From the NCBI GenBank assembly GCA_050262155.1, contig CP189843.1:868001-932000 (forward strand): a stretch of DNA of 64,000 bases. Direction: 5' to 3'. The notes beneath the pieces are model-generated. The model was given only the letters and a program-made list of their open reading frames with translations, ran no database searches and had not been told where the DNA came from. The position numbers were made by a program, and so were the translations under genes. This document shows positions 45,407-54,556 of the stretch, one piece after another (the stretch's first letter is position 1; each line of letters begins with the position of its first letter). Source of the stretch: Parvimonas sp000223315 (GTDB taxonomy: Bacteria > Bacillota > Clostridia > Tissierellales > Peptoniphilaceae).

Positions 45407-46258
45407 CTAATCATTATTAATAATTCTATTCATTTTGTTCTTCATTTTATTGCCTCTAATAATAATGCATGCACAAATGTTAACAATATAAGATTCTACT
45501 AATTCTTTAGAATTTAATTCGGAAAATTTACCATCATCACAAACTTTTAACGTAACTAAATCTATGATTTTATTATTTTTAATTATACAGTCATCAAAAT
45601 AGTTTTCATTATACAACAATTCATTATAGTATTTTCCAAAATTGTTGTAATACTCTTTATATTTACTATCATTTATATTAAAACAAGAATCATAAAGATA
45701 TTTATCAAATCTTTCCCATTGTTGACCTCCAATATAACTTCTATGATAAGAATGAAGAGAATTTGCTGATAATTTTCCTCTACCTTTTTTAGGTACTGGA
45801 ATAAAATTACCAATTGTATAACATAATCTAGCTAATATTTTTAGATAATCTTTTTTAACACCTATTCTTTCAAATTCATCTAAAAGTTTTTCTTTAGGAA
45901 AACTAAATATAACATCTCCACTAACCTTCCCCCAATCTTTTGATGTCCATTCGGCAGTATAATAATTATATTTTGTTTTTCTACTAATCTTTATAGATAA
46001 CACGTTTTTCCAACAATTCTTATATATTTGAATTAATTCATCTGGAGTATAGTTAGTAGAAAATCCCAATGAGCCGTCTACATCATATTTAAGTGTTTTA
46101 ACAACATTTATTGGATTTATATTTGCATCTAAACTGTCCAAATAACAGGCTGGAATAAATGAAAATCTTTCACAAATATATTTATAAGCCTCTTCAGTAT
46201 ATTCTTTAATATTATTAGATAAACTAACTATATTATTAGTTTTCCATTTGTTATTCAC
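45407..46258 (-). CDS. Unknown 283-residue protein of the accessory block
   Basis: First gene of the four-gene block. Family not recognised with confidence. Soluble; Tyr- and Asn-rich. Notable parts: RFSFIPACYLDSLDANINP, TNYTPDELIQIYKNCWKNV, LARLCYTIGNFIPVPKKGRG, SYIGGQQWERFDKYLYDSC. The CYTIGNFIPVP motif resembles domain-of-unknown-function proteins in other Firmicutes. It ends 117 bases before the 632-residue gene, with no terminator visible between. Confidence 0.72.
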   Translation of the reverse strand: MNNKWKTNNIVSLSNNIKEYTEEAYKYICERFSFIPACYLDSLDANINPINVVKTLKYDVDGSLGFSTNYTPDELIQIYKNCWKNVLSIKISRKTKYNYYTAEWTSKDWGKVSGDVIFSFPKEKLLDEFERIGVKKDYLKILARLCYTIGNFIPVPKKGRGKLSANSLHSYHRSYIGGQQWERFDKYLYDSCFNINDSKYKEYYNNFGKYYNELLYNENYFDDCIIKNNKIIDLVTLKVCDDGKFSELNSKELVESYIVNICACIIIRGNKMKNKMNRIINND

Positions 46259-46297
46259 TTATCATAGCACTTCCTCTCAATTTCAAAAATCTTTATT

Positions 46298-47614
46298 TTA
46301 AATACATTTCTCAATCTCAACTACCACTTCACAATGTGCTGTTTTACTAAACATATCACATAGTTTTACTTTCTTTAATTCAAATCCACCTTCTATAAAA
46401 AGTTTTAAATCCCTAGTAAGTGTCGCTCCGTTACAACTTACATATACAACTTTTCTAATATTACTTTTGATAATAGTATCTACAACCTTTTTATCAAGTC
46501 CTTTTCGTGGAGGATCTACGGAAATTATATCTATATTATTGTTTTTTAGTATTTCTTCAATTTTTTCTTCACTTTTGCCATATAAAAACTCAACATTTTT
46601 AACATCATTTAGTTTTAAATTTTCTTTAGCGTCTTTTACTGCATCTTTTACAACTTCTACACCGATTACCTTTTTAAAATTTTCTGAAAAATATATACTT
46701 GTTGTTCCTATTCCAGAATATAAATCCAATAAATTTTTATCTTTGTTTTCTCCTAAAAAATCTTTGGCTATTTTATATAAATTTTCAGTTTGAAATCTAT
46801 TTACTTGGAAAAAGCTCTTTGGGGAAATATTAAATTCATATTTTCCTATTTTATCAGTAAAATTTTTCTTTAAGAATATTAATTTACTTTCTTGTCCCAT
46901 AATTATACTTGCTTTTTTAGGGTTTATATTTATATATCCACTTACTAATTTTTCATATTCATTTAAACTTTTTACAAAATTTTGAGCTTCTACTATATTT
47001 TCTTTTACAACAACTGTAATCATAATTTCAGAATTGTAATTTGACCTTATGCTGATATTTTTTAAAATTCCATCATCAGTATTTACATCATAGGACTTAA
47101 CCTTAAATTCTTTTAATTTTTCTTGTAAAAACGGAAGAAATTTATTTATACTATCATAACTTAATGGACAATTTTCAAGTTTTATTTTACTTTCCCCATT
47201 ATCAACACAGTAACAAAGTTCAAAATTTTCATTTATCTTTAATTCAATTTTATTTCTATAATTTAAGTTATTTTTATTCTCTAAAATTTCAACATCTTCT
47301 AATTCTATGCCTGTATTTTTTCTAAGGCTGTCTAAAAACATCTTTTTCTTTAATTCGAGTTCTTTTTCATATTTTAAATTTATAAAATGATAGATATCTG
47401 TTAGTTTTTCATCGTATAGATTTTCTCTGTATTCACTATATTTCAAATATTTTTTTACATATCCGTTAGAAAAATTTTTCTTTTTTTGAGTTATTTCAAC
47501 ATTGACAATATCTCCTACAAGTCCACCTTTTACAAAAACTATTCCCTCTTCACTTTTTGCAACTCCAAGTCCCTCATTGGTATTGTCAATTATTTCTAAA
47601 TTTTTTAATTCCAT
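46298..47614 (-). CDS. 23S rRNA (uracil-C5)-methyltransferase, RlmCD type
   Basis: 438 residues. N-terminal TRAM domain (about 1-60: LEIIDNTNEGLGVAKSEEG, VGDIVNVEITQKKKNFSNGY). C-terminal class-I methyltransferase: SPKSFFQVNRFQTENLY, LLDLYSGIGTTSIYF (SAM site), VDPPRKGLDKKV, and YVSCNGATLTRDL with the catalytic Cys. The usual Fe-S cluster Cys set of enterobacterial RlmD is not apparent. Overlaps the rng stop by one base. Confidence 0.93.
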   Translation of the reverse strand: MELKNLEIIDNTNEGLGVAKSEEGIVFVKGGLVGDIVNVEITQKKKNFSNGYVKKYLKYSEYRENLYDEKLTDIYHFINLKYEKELELKKKMFLDSLRKNTGIELEDVEILENKNNLNYRNKIELKINENFELCYCVDNGESKIKLENCPLSYDSINKFLPFLQEKLKEFKVKSYDVNTDDGILKNISIRSNYNSEIMITVVVKENIVEAQNFVKSLNEYEKLVSGYININPKKASIIMGQESKLIFLKKNFTDKIGKYEFNISPKSFFQVNRFQTENLYKIAKDFLGENKDKNLLDLYSGIGTTSIYFSENFKKVIGVEVVKDAVKDAKENLKLNDVKNVEFLYGKSEEKIEEILKNNNIDIISVDPPRKGLDKKVVDTIIKSNIRKVVYVSCNGATLTRDLKLFIEGGFELKKVKLCDMFSKTAHCEVVVEIEKCI

Positions 47615-48693
47615 TATTTTCCTCTTTGTCTTGTAATTTCATATAATCCAAGTTTTGTAAATCCATGAAAATTCCAAATCTTATTATCAAAAATTTGTAT
47701 TTCCTTAATTTTTTCTTCCAAAATTTCTTTTTCTTTTGTTTTCATATTTATAAAATCTACTATAATTATTCCAGAAATATCTCTAAAAGAAATCTGTCTT
47801 ATGATTTCTTCAATTGATATTAAATTTACAGATAATGCATTTTTACTTTTATTTATTTCATTTGTTTTTTTCATTGAATTTACATCTATTACTGTAAGTG
47901 CTTCCGTTTCCTCTATAACTATATTTATATCCTCAACTTCAACTGTTTTTTTATTTAATCCCTCAAGATATACTCCGATATTATAATCATATTTTGGAGA
48001 ATATTCTTCATCATACATCAATTCATTTTTCAAAAATTTATTATTTTTAAAACTTTTATAAAGTTCTTTATCATTTAATACACAGGAATATTTTTCATTT
48101 TCAAATAAAAAATCCTCTAAAAAATTCTCCTTTTTGTAGATTAATTTCGGAACTGGTAAATTATTTAAAATATCTACTATTTCTTGCATTTTTTCTACAT
48201 TTTTTCTTATATCATTCAATAAAGTGTCTTCATCACAATCGACACTTTTTGTTCTCAACTTTACTGAAAAATTTGATTTTATATTTTTTATCTTCTCCAA
48301 ATTAAAATTATGTTCTTTTAATTTTTTTGAAATCAAAATATCTTCTCTGTTTTTGTAAGATATAACTGAAAACATTGAAGAAATTGAGAAATTCATCGAA
48401 ACATTAGGTGCTTTTTCTCCCGCATTTATTTTGTAAATCTCAACAAATATTACATCTCCAACTTTTACTTCGCCAATGGTATCTTTAAAGTCTAAAAATC
48501 CATTTTTTCCATTTTTAAGTTCTACAAAAAAGCATTGTAATGCATCAACTTTTTTTACAACTCTTACTCTGTAAATATCTCCAATTTCAAAATCACTAAA
48601 TGCTTTTACAAAATAGGAGTTTAATTTTGAATTTAAAACTTTTCCATATTCAATTTTTTCTTCATCTTTGTATATAAATAAATAATCTTTCAA
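47614..48693 (-). CDS. rng: Ribonuclease G/E family protein
   Basis: 359 residues, shorter than RNase G (~490) because the C-terminal zinc-link and small domain are missing. S1-like region (about 35-110) with VELKNGKNGFLDF; catalytic-core Asp residues in EALTVIDVNSMKKTN and ISGIIIVDFINMK. Zn-link CPxC is not seen, so dimer assembly may differ. TTG start with AGGAGAAAGT. In an operon with the small gene at 48703 and the RlmCD-type gene. Confidence 0.85.
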   Translation of the reverse strand: MKDYLFIYKDEEKIEYGKVLNSKLNSYFVKAFSDFEIGDIYRVRVVKKVDALQCFFVELKNGKNGFLDFKDTIGEVKVGDVIFVEIYKINAGEKAPNVSMNFSISSMFSVISYKNREDILISKKLKEHNFNLEKIKNIKSNFSVKLRTKSVDCDEDTLLNDIRKNVEKMQEIVDILNNLPVPKLIYKKENFLEDFLFENEKYSCVLNDKELYKSFKNNKFLKNELMYDEEYSPKYDYNIGVYLEGLNKKTVEVEDINIVIEETEALTVIDVNSMKKTNEINKSKNALSVNLISIEEIIRQISFRDISGIIIVDFINMKTKEKEILEEKIKEIQIFDNKIWNFHGFTKLGLYEITRQRGK

Positions 48694-48702
48694 AACTTTC
48701 TC

Positions 48703-48966
48703 CTATTCAACATATTCAAAATTATTCTTTTTATATAGAATTTTTTTCAACAACCCACAAAAATATACACAAAAAATATAATTAAGCTGTGCAAGATTAT
48801 AATTATACTCTAAAATTAAATTTCTGTCTTCTCTTATATTTTTCTCTTCACTTAATATCTTCAATTTTTTAAAAATCTTATTAAATTGATAATAATAAAA
48901 ACTTTGATGTATCACTAAAATAGAAATACTAATTAAAAACATAATATTAAAAAATAATTTAATCAT
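48703..48966 (-). CDS. Small membrane-anchored protein of unknown function
   Basis: 87 residues. One N-terminal membrane segment (IKLFFNIMFLISISILVIH), then a charged helical region, and a Tyr/Phe-rich part (YNLAQLNYIFCVYFCG). No family recognised. The start follows GGAGTTTTT and its stop is 9 bases before rng, so it leads that operon. Confidence 0.65.
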   Translation of the reverse strand: MIKLFFNIMFLISISILVIHQSFYYYQFNKIFKKLKILSEEKNIREDRNLILEYNYNLAQLNYIFCVYFCGLLKKILYKKNNFEYVE

Positions 48967-48983
48967 AAAAACTCCATAAAAAA

Positions 48984-49006
48984 AGAACTTGGTTTATCCA
49001 AGTTCT
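48984..49006 (-). terminator. Terminator of groES-groEL
   Basis: AGAACTTGG/CCAAGTTCT stem with TTTAT loop; the A-run at 48977-48984 gives U7 in minus-strand RNA. Confidence 0.9.
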
Positions 49007-49042
49007 ATTTTACCATAAATCTAATTATAAGTTAACTACTTT

Positions 49043-50674
49043 CTACATATAACCCATTCCAGGATTCATTCCGCCAGGCATTTGTCCCATTGGTTCATCT
49101 TTAGTTACATCAGCAACAGCAGCTTCTGTTGTTAAAACCATTGATGCAACACTTGATGCATTTTGGAGTGCTGATCTAGTAACTTTTGTAGGATCAACAA
49201 TTCCATTTTCAAGCATATTTACATATTTTTCACTTAAAGCATCAAAACCAATTCCAACTTCAGCATTCTTAACATTTTCAACGATAACTGAACCTTCTAA
49301 ACCTGCATTGATTGCAATTTGTCTAACCGGTTCTTCAAGTGCTTTAACAATTATATTAACACCTGTTCTTTCGTCTCCATTAGTTCCTTCAAGAAGTGCT
49401 TTAACTTTTGGAATTACATTTAATAATACAGTTCCACCGCCAGGAACAATACCTTCTTCTACTGCTGCTCTTGTAGCTGCAAGTGCATCTTCTATTCTTA
49501 ACTTTCTTTCTTTAAGTTCTGTTTCAGTAGCTGCACCAACTTGAATTACTGCAACTCCTCCAGCAAGTTTAGCAAGTCTTTCTTGTAATTTATCTCTATC
49601 ATATTCAGAATCACTTATTTCTATTTGATTTCTAATTAAAGCAACTCTTTCTTCAATAGCTGATTGTTCTCCAGCACCATTTACGATAACAGTAAGTTCT
49701 TTTCCAACAGTTACTCTTCTTGCTTTACCTAACATTTCAATAGAAGTTTCTTTTAATTCATATCCTAAATCTTCTGAAATAACTGTACCACCTGTTAAAA
49801 TTGCAATATCTTGTAGCATATCTTTTCTTCTATCTCCAAATGCAGGTGCTTTTACAGCTACACAGTTAAATGTTCCTCTTAATTTATTAACAACAAGAGT
49901 TGCCATTGCTTCGCCTTCTACATCGTCAGCAATAATTAAAAGTGGTTTTCCTTGTTGAACAATTTGTTCTAATACAGGTAAAACTTCTTGAATATTAGTA
50001 ATCTTTTTATCAGTAATTAAAATATATGGATCTTCAAGTTCAGCTTCCATTTTTTCAGTATTAGTTACCATATAAGGAGAAACATATCCTCTATCAAATT
50101 GCATACCTTCAACAACTTCTAAAGTTGTTCCCATACTTCTAGATTCTTCAACAGTGATAACACCGTCTTTTCCAACTTTTTCCATTGCATCAGAAATTAA
50201 TTTTCCAACTTCTTCATCAGCTGCAGAAATTGATGCTACTTGAGCAATACTTTCTTTTGTTTCAACAGGTTTTGAAAATTCTTTAATTCCTTCAACAGCC
50301 TTATCAACTGCTTTTTTAATTCCCTTTTGAATAATCATTGGATTTGCTCCTGCTGCAACATTCTTTAAACCTTCTCTAATAATTGCTTGAGCTAATAGTG
50401 TTGCTGTAGTTGTACCATCACCTGCAACATCATTAGTCTTAGTTGCAACTTCTTTAACAAGTTGAGCTCCCATATTTTCATAAGGATCTTCCAATTCAAT
50501 TTCTCTTGCAATAGTAACACCGTCATTTGTAATAAGTGGTGAACCGAATTTTTTATCTAAAACTACATTTCTTCCCTTTGGTCCAAGAGTAACTTTAACT
50601 GTATTTGAAAGTTTATTAATACCAGATTCCATTCCTTTTCTTGCGTCTTCATTAAATTTAATTTCTTTAGCCAT
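49043..50674 (-). CDS. groEL: Chaperonin GroEL
   Basis: 543 residues, 60-kDa chaperonin. Signatures: TLGPKGRNVVLDKKFGSP, AGDGTTTATLLAQ, GYVSPYMVT, AAVEEGIVPGGG, and the Gly-Met tail GGMNPGMGYM. Start follows TAGGAGGTTTTTAA. Eleven bases after groES. Controlled by CIRCE upstream. Confidence 0.99.
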   Translation of the reverse strand: MAKEIKFNEDARKGMESGINKLSNTVKVTLGPKGRNVVLDKKFGSPLITNDGVTIAREIELEDPYENMGAQLVKEVATKTNDVAGDGTTTATLLAQAIIREGLKNVAAGANPMIIQKGIKKAVDKAVEGIKEFSKPVETKESIAQVASISAADEEVGKLISDAMEKVGKDGVITVEESRSMGTTLEVVEGMQFDRGYVSPYMVTNTEKMEAELEDPYILITDKKITNIQEVLPVLEQIVQQGKPLLIIADDVEGEAMATLVVNKLRGTFNCVAVKAPAFGDRRKDMLQDIAILTGGTVISEDLGYELKETSIEMLGKARRVTVGKELTVIVNGAGEQSAIEERVALIRNQIEISDSEYDRDKLQERLAKLAGGVAVIQVGAATETELKERKLRIEDALAATRAAVEEGIVPGGGTVLLNVIPKVKALLEGTNGDERTGVNIIVKALEEPVRQIAINAGLEGSVIVENVKNAEVGIGFDALSEKYVNMLENGIVDPTKVTRSALQNASSVASMVLTTEAAVADVTKDEPMGQMPGGMNPGMGYM

Positions 50675-50685
50675 TTAAAAACCTC

Positions 50686-50970
50686 CTAATCTTCAACAAC
50701 TGCTAAAACATCAGCAATTTTTACAACAATATATTCTTTTTTATCAAGTTTAACTTCAGTTCCTGCATATTTTGAGAAAATTATTTTATCTCCAACTTTA
50801 ATTAAATCTTTTTTATCTTCATCCTTTAAAATTTCATCACCAATTGCTAAAACTTTTGCTACACTTGGTGCTTCTTTAGCAGAAGTAGGAAGTACTATTC
50901 CAGAACTTGTCTTTTCTTCTACCTCAACCATTTCTATAACTAATTTATCTCCTATTGGTTTTAATTTCAT
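50686..50970 (-). CDS. groES: Co-chaperonin GroES
   Basis: 94 residues. KPIGDKLVIEMVEVEEKTSSGIVLP contains the mobile loop (about 17-32); VGDKIIFSKYAGTEVKLD is typical. Start follows AGGAGGGATATT. First gene of the operon. Confidence 0.98.
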   Translation of the reverse strand: MKLKPIGDKLVIEMVEVEEKTSSGIVLPTSAKEAPSVAKVLAIGDEILKDEDKKDLIKVGDKIIFSKYAGTEVKLDKKEYIVVKIADVLAVVED

Positions 50971-50992
50971 AATATCCCTCCTATTAAAGTTA

Positions 50993-51062
50993 TTAGCAGT
51001 CTATTAACTTGAGTGCTAATTGATTACAAATATATTATACCACATAAAACATAATTTATAAA
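50993..51062 (-). promoter_or_regulatory. CIRCE operator and promoter of groESL
   Basis: TTAGCAGTC-N9-GAGTGCTAA (50993-51019) is CIRCE with one change (AGC-AGTC for AGCACTC), the HrcA binding site. Promoter: TATAAT (51034-51039) with TTTATA (51057-51062) 17 bases away. HrcA is not encoded in this window. Confidence 0.93.
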
Positions 51063-51240
51063 CATATTTAGAAAAAAGTTTTTTAAAATATTTTATTATC
51101 TGATTTTATTTTTTTCTTTAATAACTAATTCAATAATTTTCCTCGCAATCTATGATAATTTTGATAACAACATCTAAAGAAATATCATCAATTTATTCAC
51201 ATATAATATTTAATATAACAGAAATCTTAACCCAATTAGT

Positions 51241-51348
51241 GTGAGATCTCCAGTACAATTATATCTAAAGATATAATTGTTCCGTCAGACCTACTATTGT
51301 TTACAAGTAAACAAAGTTAGGACTAGATTAGCTTCGGTCGAGATGACG
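51241..51348 (-). repeat. Degenerate intergenic repeat element
   Basis: Minus strand begins CGTCATCTCGACCGAAG and ends GGAGATCTCAC, the ends of a short interspersed element common in bacterial intergenic DNA. Between them are two palindromes, TTGTTTAC-AA-GTAAACAA and ACAATTATATC-TAAA-GATATAATTGT. No coding frame. Function unknown; the rest of this >300-bp gap is AT-rich and holds nothing else I can support. Confidence 0.5.
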
Positions 51349-51435
51349 TATTGTTGGATTTTCATTTCAAAGAAAAGTGACGTGAAATATTTTTTACATT
51401 CTAACTTGTAAACTATAAGTAACTTTTAGTATCAA

Positions 51436-51475
51436 AAAATCACTCAATTAGATTTTACTCTATTTGAGTGATTTT
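51436..51475 (-). terminator. Terminator of the zinc operon
   Basis: AAATCACTCAA and TTGAGTGATTT arms (51437-51447 and 51464-51474) with an A-run at 51434-51439 on the left, giving the U-tract after the His-triad lipoprotein gene. Confidence 0.75.
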
Positions 51476-51504
51476 AAATTTAGAAGATTAATTAAATTGT
51501 AATA

Positions 51505-53418
51505 TTATTTCTTCTCATTTTCCTTTTCTTCTGATTTTTTTTGATTTTCAGTTTTTGATTTTTCTTCTACTTTCTTTTCTTCAACTTTTTTATCTAAATT
51601 ATTAAGCTCTTTATTTTCTACAATATCTTTATTTGAATCTTCCTTTATATTATTTTTTTCTTCTGATTTTAGAGATTTACCCTTATTTGAGTTTTTATCA
51701 TCTTTATTTTCATCAGCTTTTTTATCCTCAAAATTAGGAATGTAATTATTATCTTCTTCATCTTCATCATCTGAAACAGCTTTTTTTGGTGCTTCAGGTA
51801 ATTTCTTTTTATATCTAATCTCTCCATTTACTTTTTCAAAATCAGCTAAACTAAATGTTAATGTCTCATCATTTATATAAACATAAGCAATATCTCCAAT
51901 AATATTTACATCTGTTTCATCTTCAAGATTATAAACTTTCATAAGATATTTCACTACTTCTTGTCTATCAACAGTTATTTTAGACTCAATTTCTGCATTT
52001 GGATTTTCAATTATATATTTTAGAGCAGATACTATTTCTTTTGCAGTACAATCTCCATATTGACCTGCTTTAGCATTTTGAATAATTTGCTTTATAGTTA
52101 TTGCATGATAGTGATTCCCATGTAACCAATAAAAAATTCCTTTAGTTTCCCCGTTTGAGCCGTAAACAGCTAATGTTGTATTTAAATCTCCATAATGTCT
52201 CATTGCTCTAAGATTACTGTCAAGATATGGAATTACTTTATCTTTTATTTCCGCTTTTACACTTTCATAAGTAAATAATTCATTTTCATCTACACCAATA
52301 TCAGAATGGTCACTTCCTTCTTTGATATATTCTGCATCAGGATAATGACTTCTTGGGTTTTCGTGAACAACTCCAACTTCCTTATCTCCAATATATAAAT
52401 GCCAATGATCTCCATGATCTACAATTTTTGTTACACCTTTCGGCCATTCAAATGGTTTTTTATTTTCATCTCCGTGATTACCTTGATATTCTCCAAATTC
52501 AGCTTCAGGATAAAGTGATTTTGGATTAGTATATGTGATTCCTTCATTCCCCTTTGAATCATAAATATGATAATGGTCTCCGTGTTTTAAAATCTTTACT
52601 ATATCATATCTATCAACAGGATTTTTTCCCAAAACATTTACTATGTTTAGATTCTTTCTAGCTTCAAATAATTTTTCACTAGCACTTGGAACATTTGGTT
52701 TTTCATTTTCTGTATTATCTTGGGAATCTGAATGATTTCCTTTATATTCTCCAACTTCTGCATTTGGATATTTTGAAGTAGGATCAGTATAACTAATATA
52801 CTCTTTACCACTTTCAGTATAAATATGCCAATGATCTCCATGTCTTAAAATTTTTACAACTCTATCTTTTTTCTCTTCAATAATATTTGCATGTGAATAG
52901 TTATTTGAATTTCCTCTATTCCTACTAGAACTATGTGAGCCTACATAAGTTCCAACAGTAATATTAGGAAACATACTAGATGGATTTTCATAAGTTAAAT
53001 ATTCTTTTCCATCTGCTGTATAAACATGCCAATGGTCCCCGTGTTTTAAAATTGATGTTACATTTAATCCTCTCAACTTACTCTTTGAAACAACACTAAC
53101 AAGAGAAAGTGAATTTCCATCACCTAATTTTGAAGGATCTGTATAAGTAATATGTTCTTTACCGTCTTTAGTAAAAACATGCCAATGGTCTCCGTGCTTA
53201 TATGACCTAACTATATCTTCTTTTTTTATTTCCGCATCAATTAAAACTTCTGTAGTTTCATCTTTTTTATAATTCGTTTCTTTTTCTACAAATTCAAATT
53301 TTTTAGTAGAACTTTTTTCCTTTTCTTCCTGTTTTTTTGAACAGCTTGTAAGTAAAATTGCACTACAAACTAAAATCAAATTCATTTTATAAATTTTATT
53401 CTTTAAATTTTTACTCAT
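51505..53418 (-). CDS. Histidine-triad (Pht-like) zinc-binding lipoprotein
   Basis: 637 residues. Lipobox LTSC (Cys near 26). Six H-x-x-H-x-H motifs: five HGDHWH/HGDHYH (in KHGDHWHVFT, KHGDHWHVYT, RHGDHWHIYT, KHGDHYHIYD, DHGDHWHLYI) and one HGNHYH near residue 425. They recur in a ~70-residue repeat with Y-x-D/N-P-x-S-x-Y/F-P-x-A. Family known from streptococci as surface zinc scavengers. The last ~100 residues are a Lys/Glu-rich tail. Start follows AGGGAGAAATT. Nine bases after the ZnuA-type gene; one operon. Confidence 0.92.
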   Translation of the reverse strand: MSKNLKNKIYKMNLILVCSAILLTSCSKKQEEKEKSSTKKFEFVEKETNYKKDETTEVLIDAEIKKEDIVRSYKHGDHWHVFTKDGKEHITYTDPSKLGDGNSLSLVSVVSKSKLRGLNVTSILKHGDHWHVYTADGKEYLTYENPSSMFPNITVGTYVGSHSSSRNRGNSNNYSHANIIEEKKDRVVKILRHGDHWHIYTESGKEYISYTDPTSKYPNAEVGEYKGNHSDSQDNTENEKPNVPSASEKLFEARKNLNIVNVLGKNPVDRYDIVKILKHGDHYHIYDSKGNEGITYTNPKSLYPEAEFGEYQGNHGDENKKPFEWPKGVTKIVDHGDHWHLYIGDKEVGVVHENPRSHYPDAEYIKEGSDHSDIGVDENELFTYESVKAEIKDKVIPYLDSNLRAMRHYGDLNTTLAVYGSNGETKGIFYWLHGNHYHAITIKQIIQNAKAGQYGDCTAKEIVSALKYIIENPNAEIESKITVDRQEVVKYLMKVYNLEDETDVNIIGDIAYVYINDETLTFSLADFEKVNGEIRYKKKLPEAPKKAVSDDEDEEDNNYIPNFEDKKADENKDDKNSNKGKSLKSEEKNNIKEDSNKDIVENKELNNLDKKVEEKKVEEKSKTENQKKSEEKENEKK

Positions 53419-53427
53419 AATTTCTCC

Positions 53428-54408
53428 CTATTCACTAAAAGATTTAACTAAAGCATTTAAATTTAATTCCATTAATTTTAAATATCCCATTTCAATTTCT
53501 TCATCTGTCAAATTTTCCATTGTATATAAAGTATCTGTTTTTGTATTAGTATTTTTAGCAAGAGTTTCTGCTACTTTTGGAGTTGCTTTTCCTTCAAAGA
53601 AAATTGTATTTATTTTATATTTCTTAACAAAGTCTGCAATTTTTTGAAGTTGCTTTGCTGATGGTTCATCTTCCGGTGATATACCTGTTACTGCAACTTG
53701 CTTTAATCCATAATCATTTGCTAAATAGTTGAAAGCAGCGTGACTTACAACAAAATATTTTTGTTTACTTGTAACTTTTGAAAGCTCTGTTTCAAATTTT
53801 TTGTCTAAAGCTCTAAATTCATCTTGTGCTTTTTTTAGATTTTCCTTGTAATAAGCTTCATTTTCAGGATCTATAGAAGAAACTTTTTTATAAATAGTAT
53901 CAAGTTGAATAATTGCATTTTTTACGCTAAGCCAAGTATGTGGATTTATTTTATCATGTCCATGGCTATCTTCTTTTTCATCGCCATGATTATGTTCTTC
54001 TTCCAATCCATCGCCACTTTCAAGCAAAGTCAATCCTTGTGATAGATTTAAAAACTTGTTTTTATCTTTAACAGTATCTTCAATAGCAGAAATAAAAGAC
54101 TCCATATTCGCACCATTATAGATAATCAAATCTGCTTTTATTATTTCCTGCATATCTCCCGCTTTAAGTTCAAAGGAATGTGGTTCTTGATTTCCTTTTA
54201 TTATTGTTTTAACTTCCATTTTATCCCCGACAATTCTCTTTGTAAGATCAGTTACAGGGAAAAAAGTAGTATAAATAACTTTTTTGTTTCCTTTTTGTTC
54301 AGTGGTTTTTTGTTCTTTAGTTTTTTCGTCTTTATTGGATGAACAAGCAACTAAAAACATACAACTAATCATAATAATTGAAATAATTTTTTTAAATTTT
54401 GTATTCAT
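53428..54408 (-). CDS. Zinc ABC transporter substrate-binding lipoprotein (ZnuA/AdcA type)
   Basis: 326 residues. Lipobox LVAC (Cys near 22). Cluster A-I metal-binding fold: metal His in NQEPHSFELKAGD; His-rich loop about residues 130-155 (EEEHNHGDEKEDSHGHDK); INPHTWLSVKNA; FVVSHAAFNYLANDYGLKQV; and Glu/Asp ligand region IFFEGKATPKVAETLAK. The His loop marks zinc rather than manganese. First gene of the operon with the Pht-like protein. Permease and ATPase are not nearby. Confidence 0.94.
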   Translation of the reverse strand: MNTKFKKIISIIMISCMFLVACSSNKDEKTKEQKTTEQKGNKKVIYTTFFPVTDLTKRIVGDKMEVKTIIKGNQEPHSFELKAGDMQEIIKADLIIYNGANMESFISAIEDTVKDKNKFLNLSQGLTLLESGDGLEEEHNHGDEKEDSHGHDKINPHTWLSVKNAIIQLDTIYKKVSSIDPENEAYYKENLKKAQDEFRALDKKFETELSKVTSKQKYFVVSHAAFNYLANDYGLKQVAVTGISPEDEPSAKQLQKIADFVKKYKINTIFFEGKATPKVAETLAKNTNTKTDTLYTMENLTDEEIEMGYLKLMELNLNALVKSFSE

Positions 54409-54432
54409 AAAAATCCCCTTTATTTTTTAATG

Positions 54433-54485
54433 CAAATAATTCTTATTTGTGTTAATATTATACTACTTATTTTTTATTTTTTCAA
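54433..54485 (-). promoter_or_regulatory. Zinc-operon promoter with operator-like inverted repeat
   Basis: Minus strand: TTGAAA (54480-54485), 17-base spacer, TATAAT (54457-54462), then the inverted repeat CAAATAA-TTC-TTATTTG (54433-54449) at the start site. Position suits a zinc-dependent repressor such as Zur or AdcR, but it matches neither consensus closely. Confidence 0.7.
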
Positions 54486-54517
54486 TAGTTAAAATCAAAA
54501 TTTTTACAAAAAAAAAT

Positions 54518-54547
54518 ACTACTTAATTGAAAAATCAATTAAGTAGT
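54518..54547 (-). terminator. Terminator of nrdA-nrdB
   Basis: 13-bp perfect stem ACTACTTAATTGA/TCAATTAAGTAGT with AAAA loop; A-run at 54507-54516 gives the U-tract. Confidence 0.93.
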
Positions 54548-54556
54548 TTTTAAATT

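Noticed and set aside
51241..51348. A tRNA or riboswitch
   Set aside because: No cloverleaf or known riboswitch core was seen; the ends match an interspersed repeat instead.
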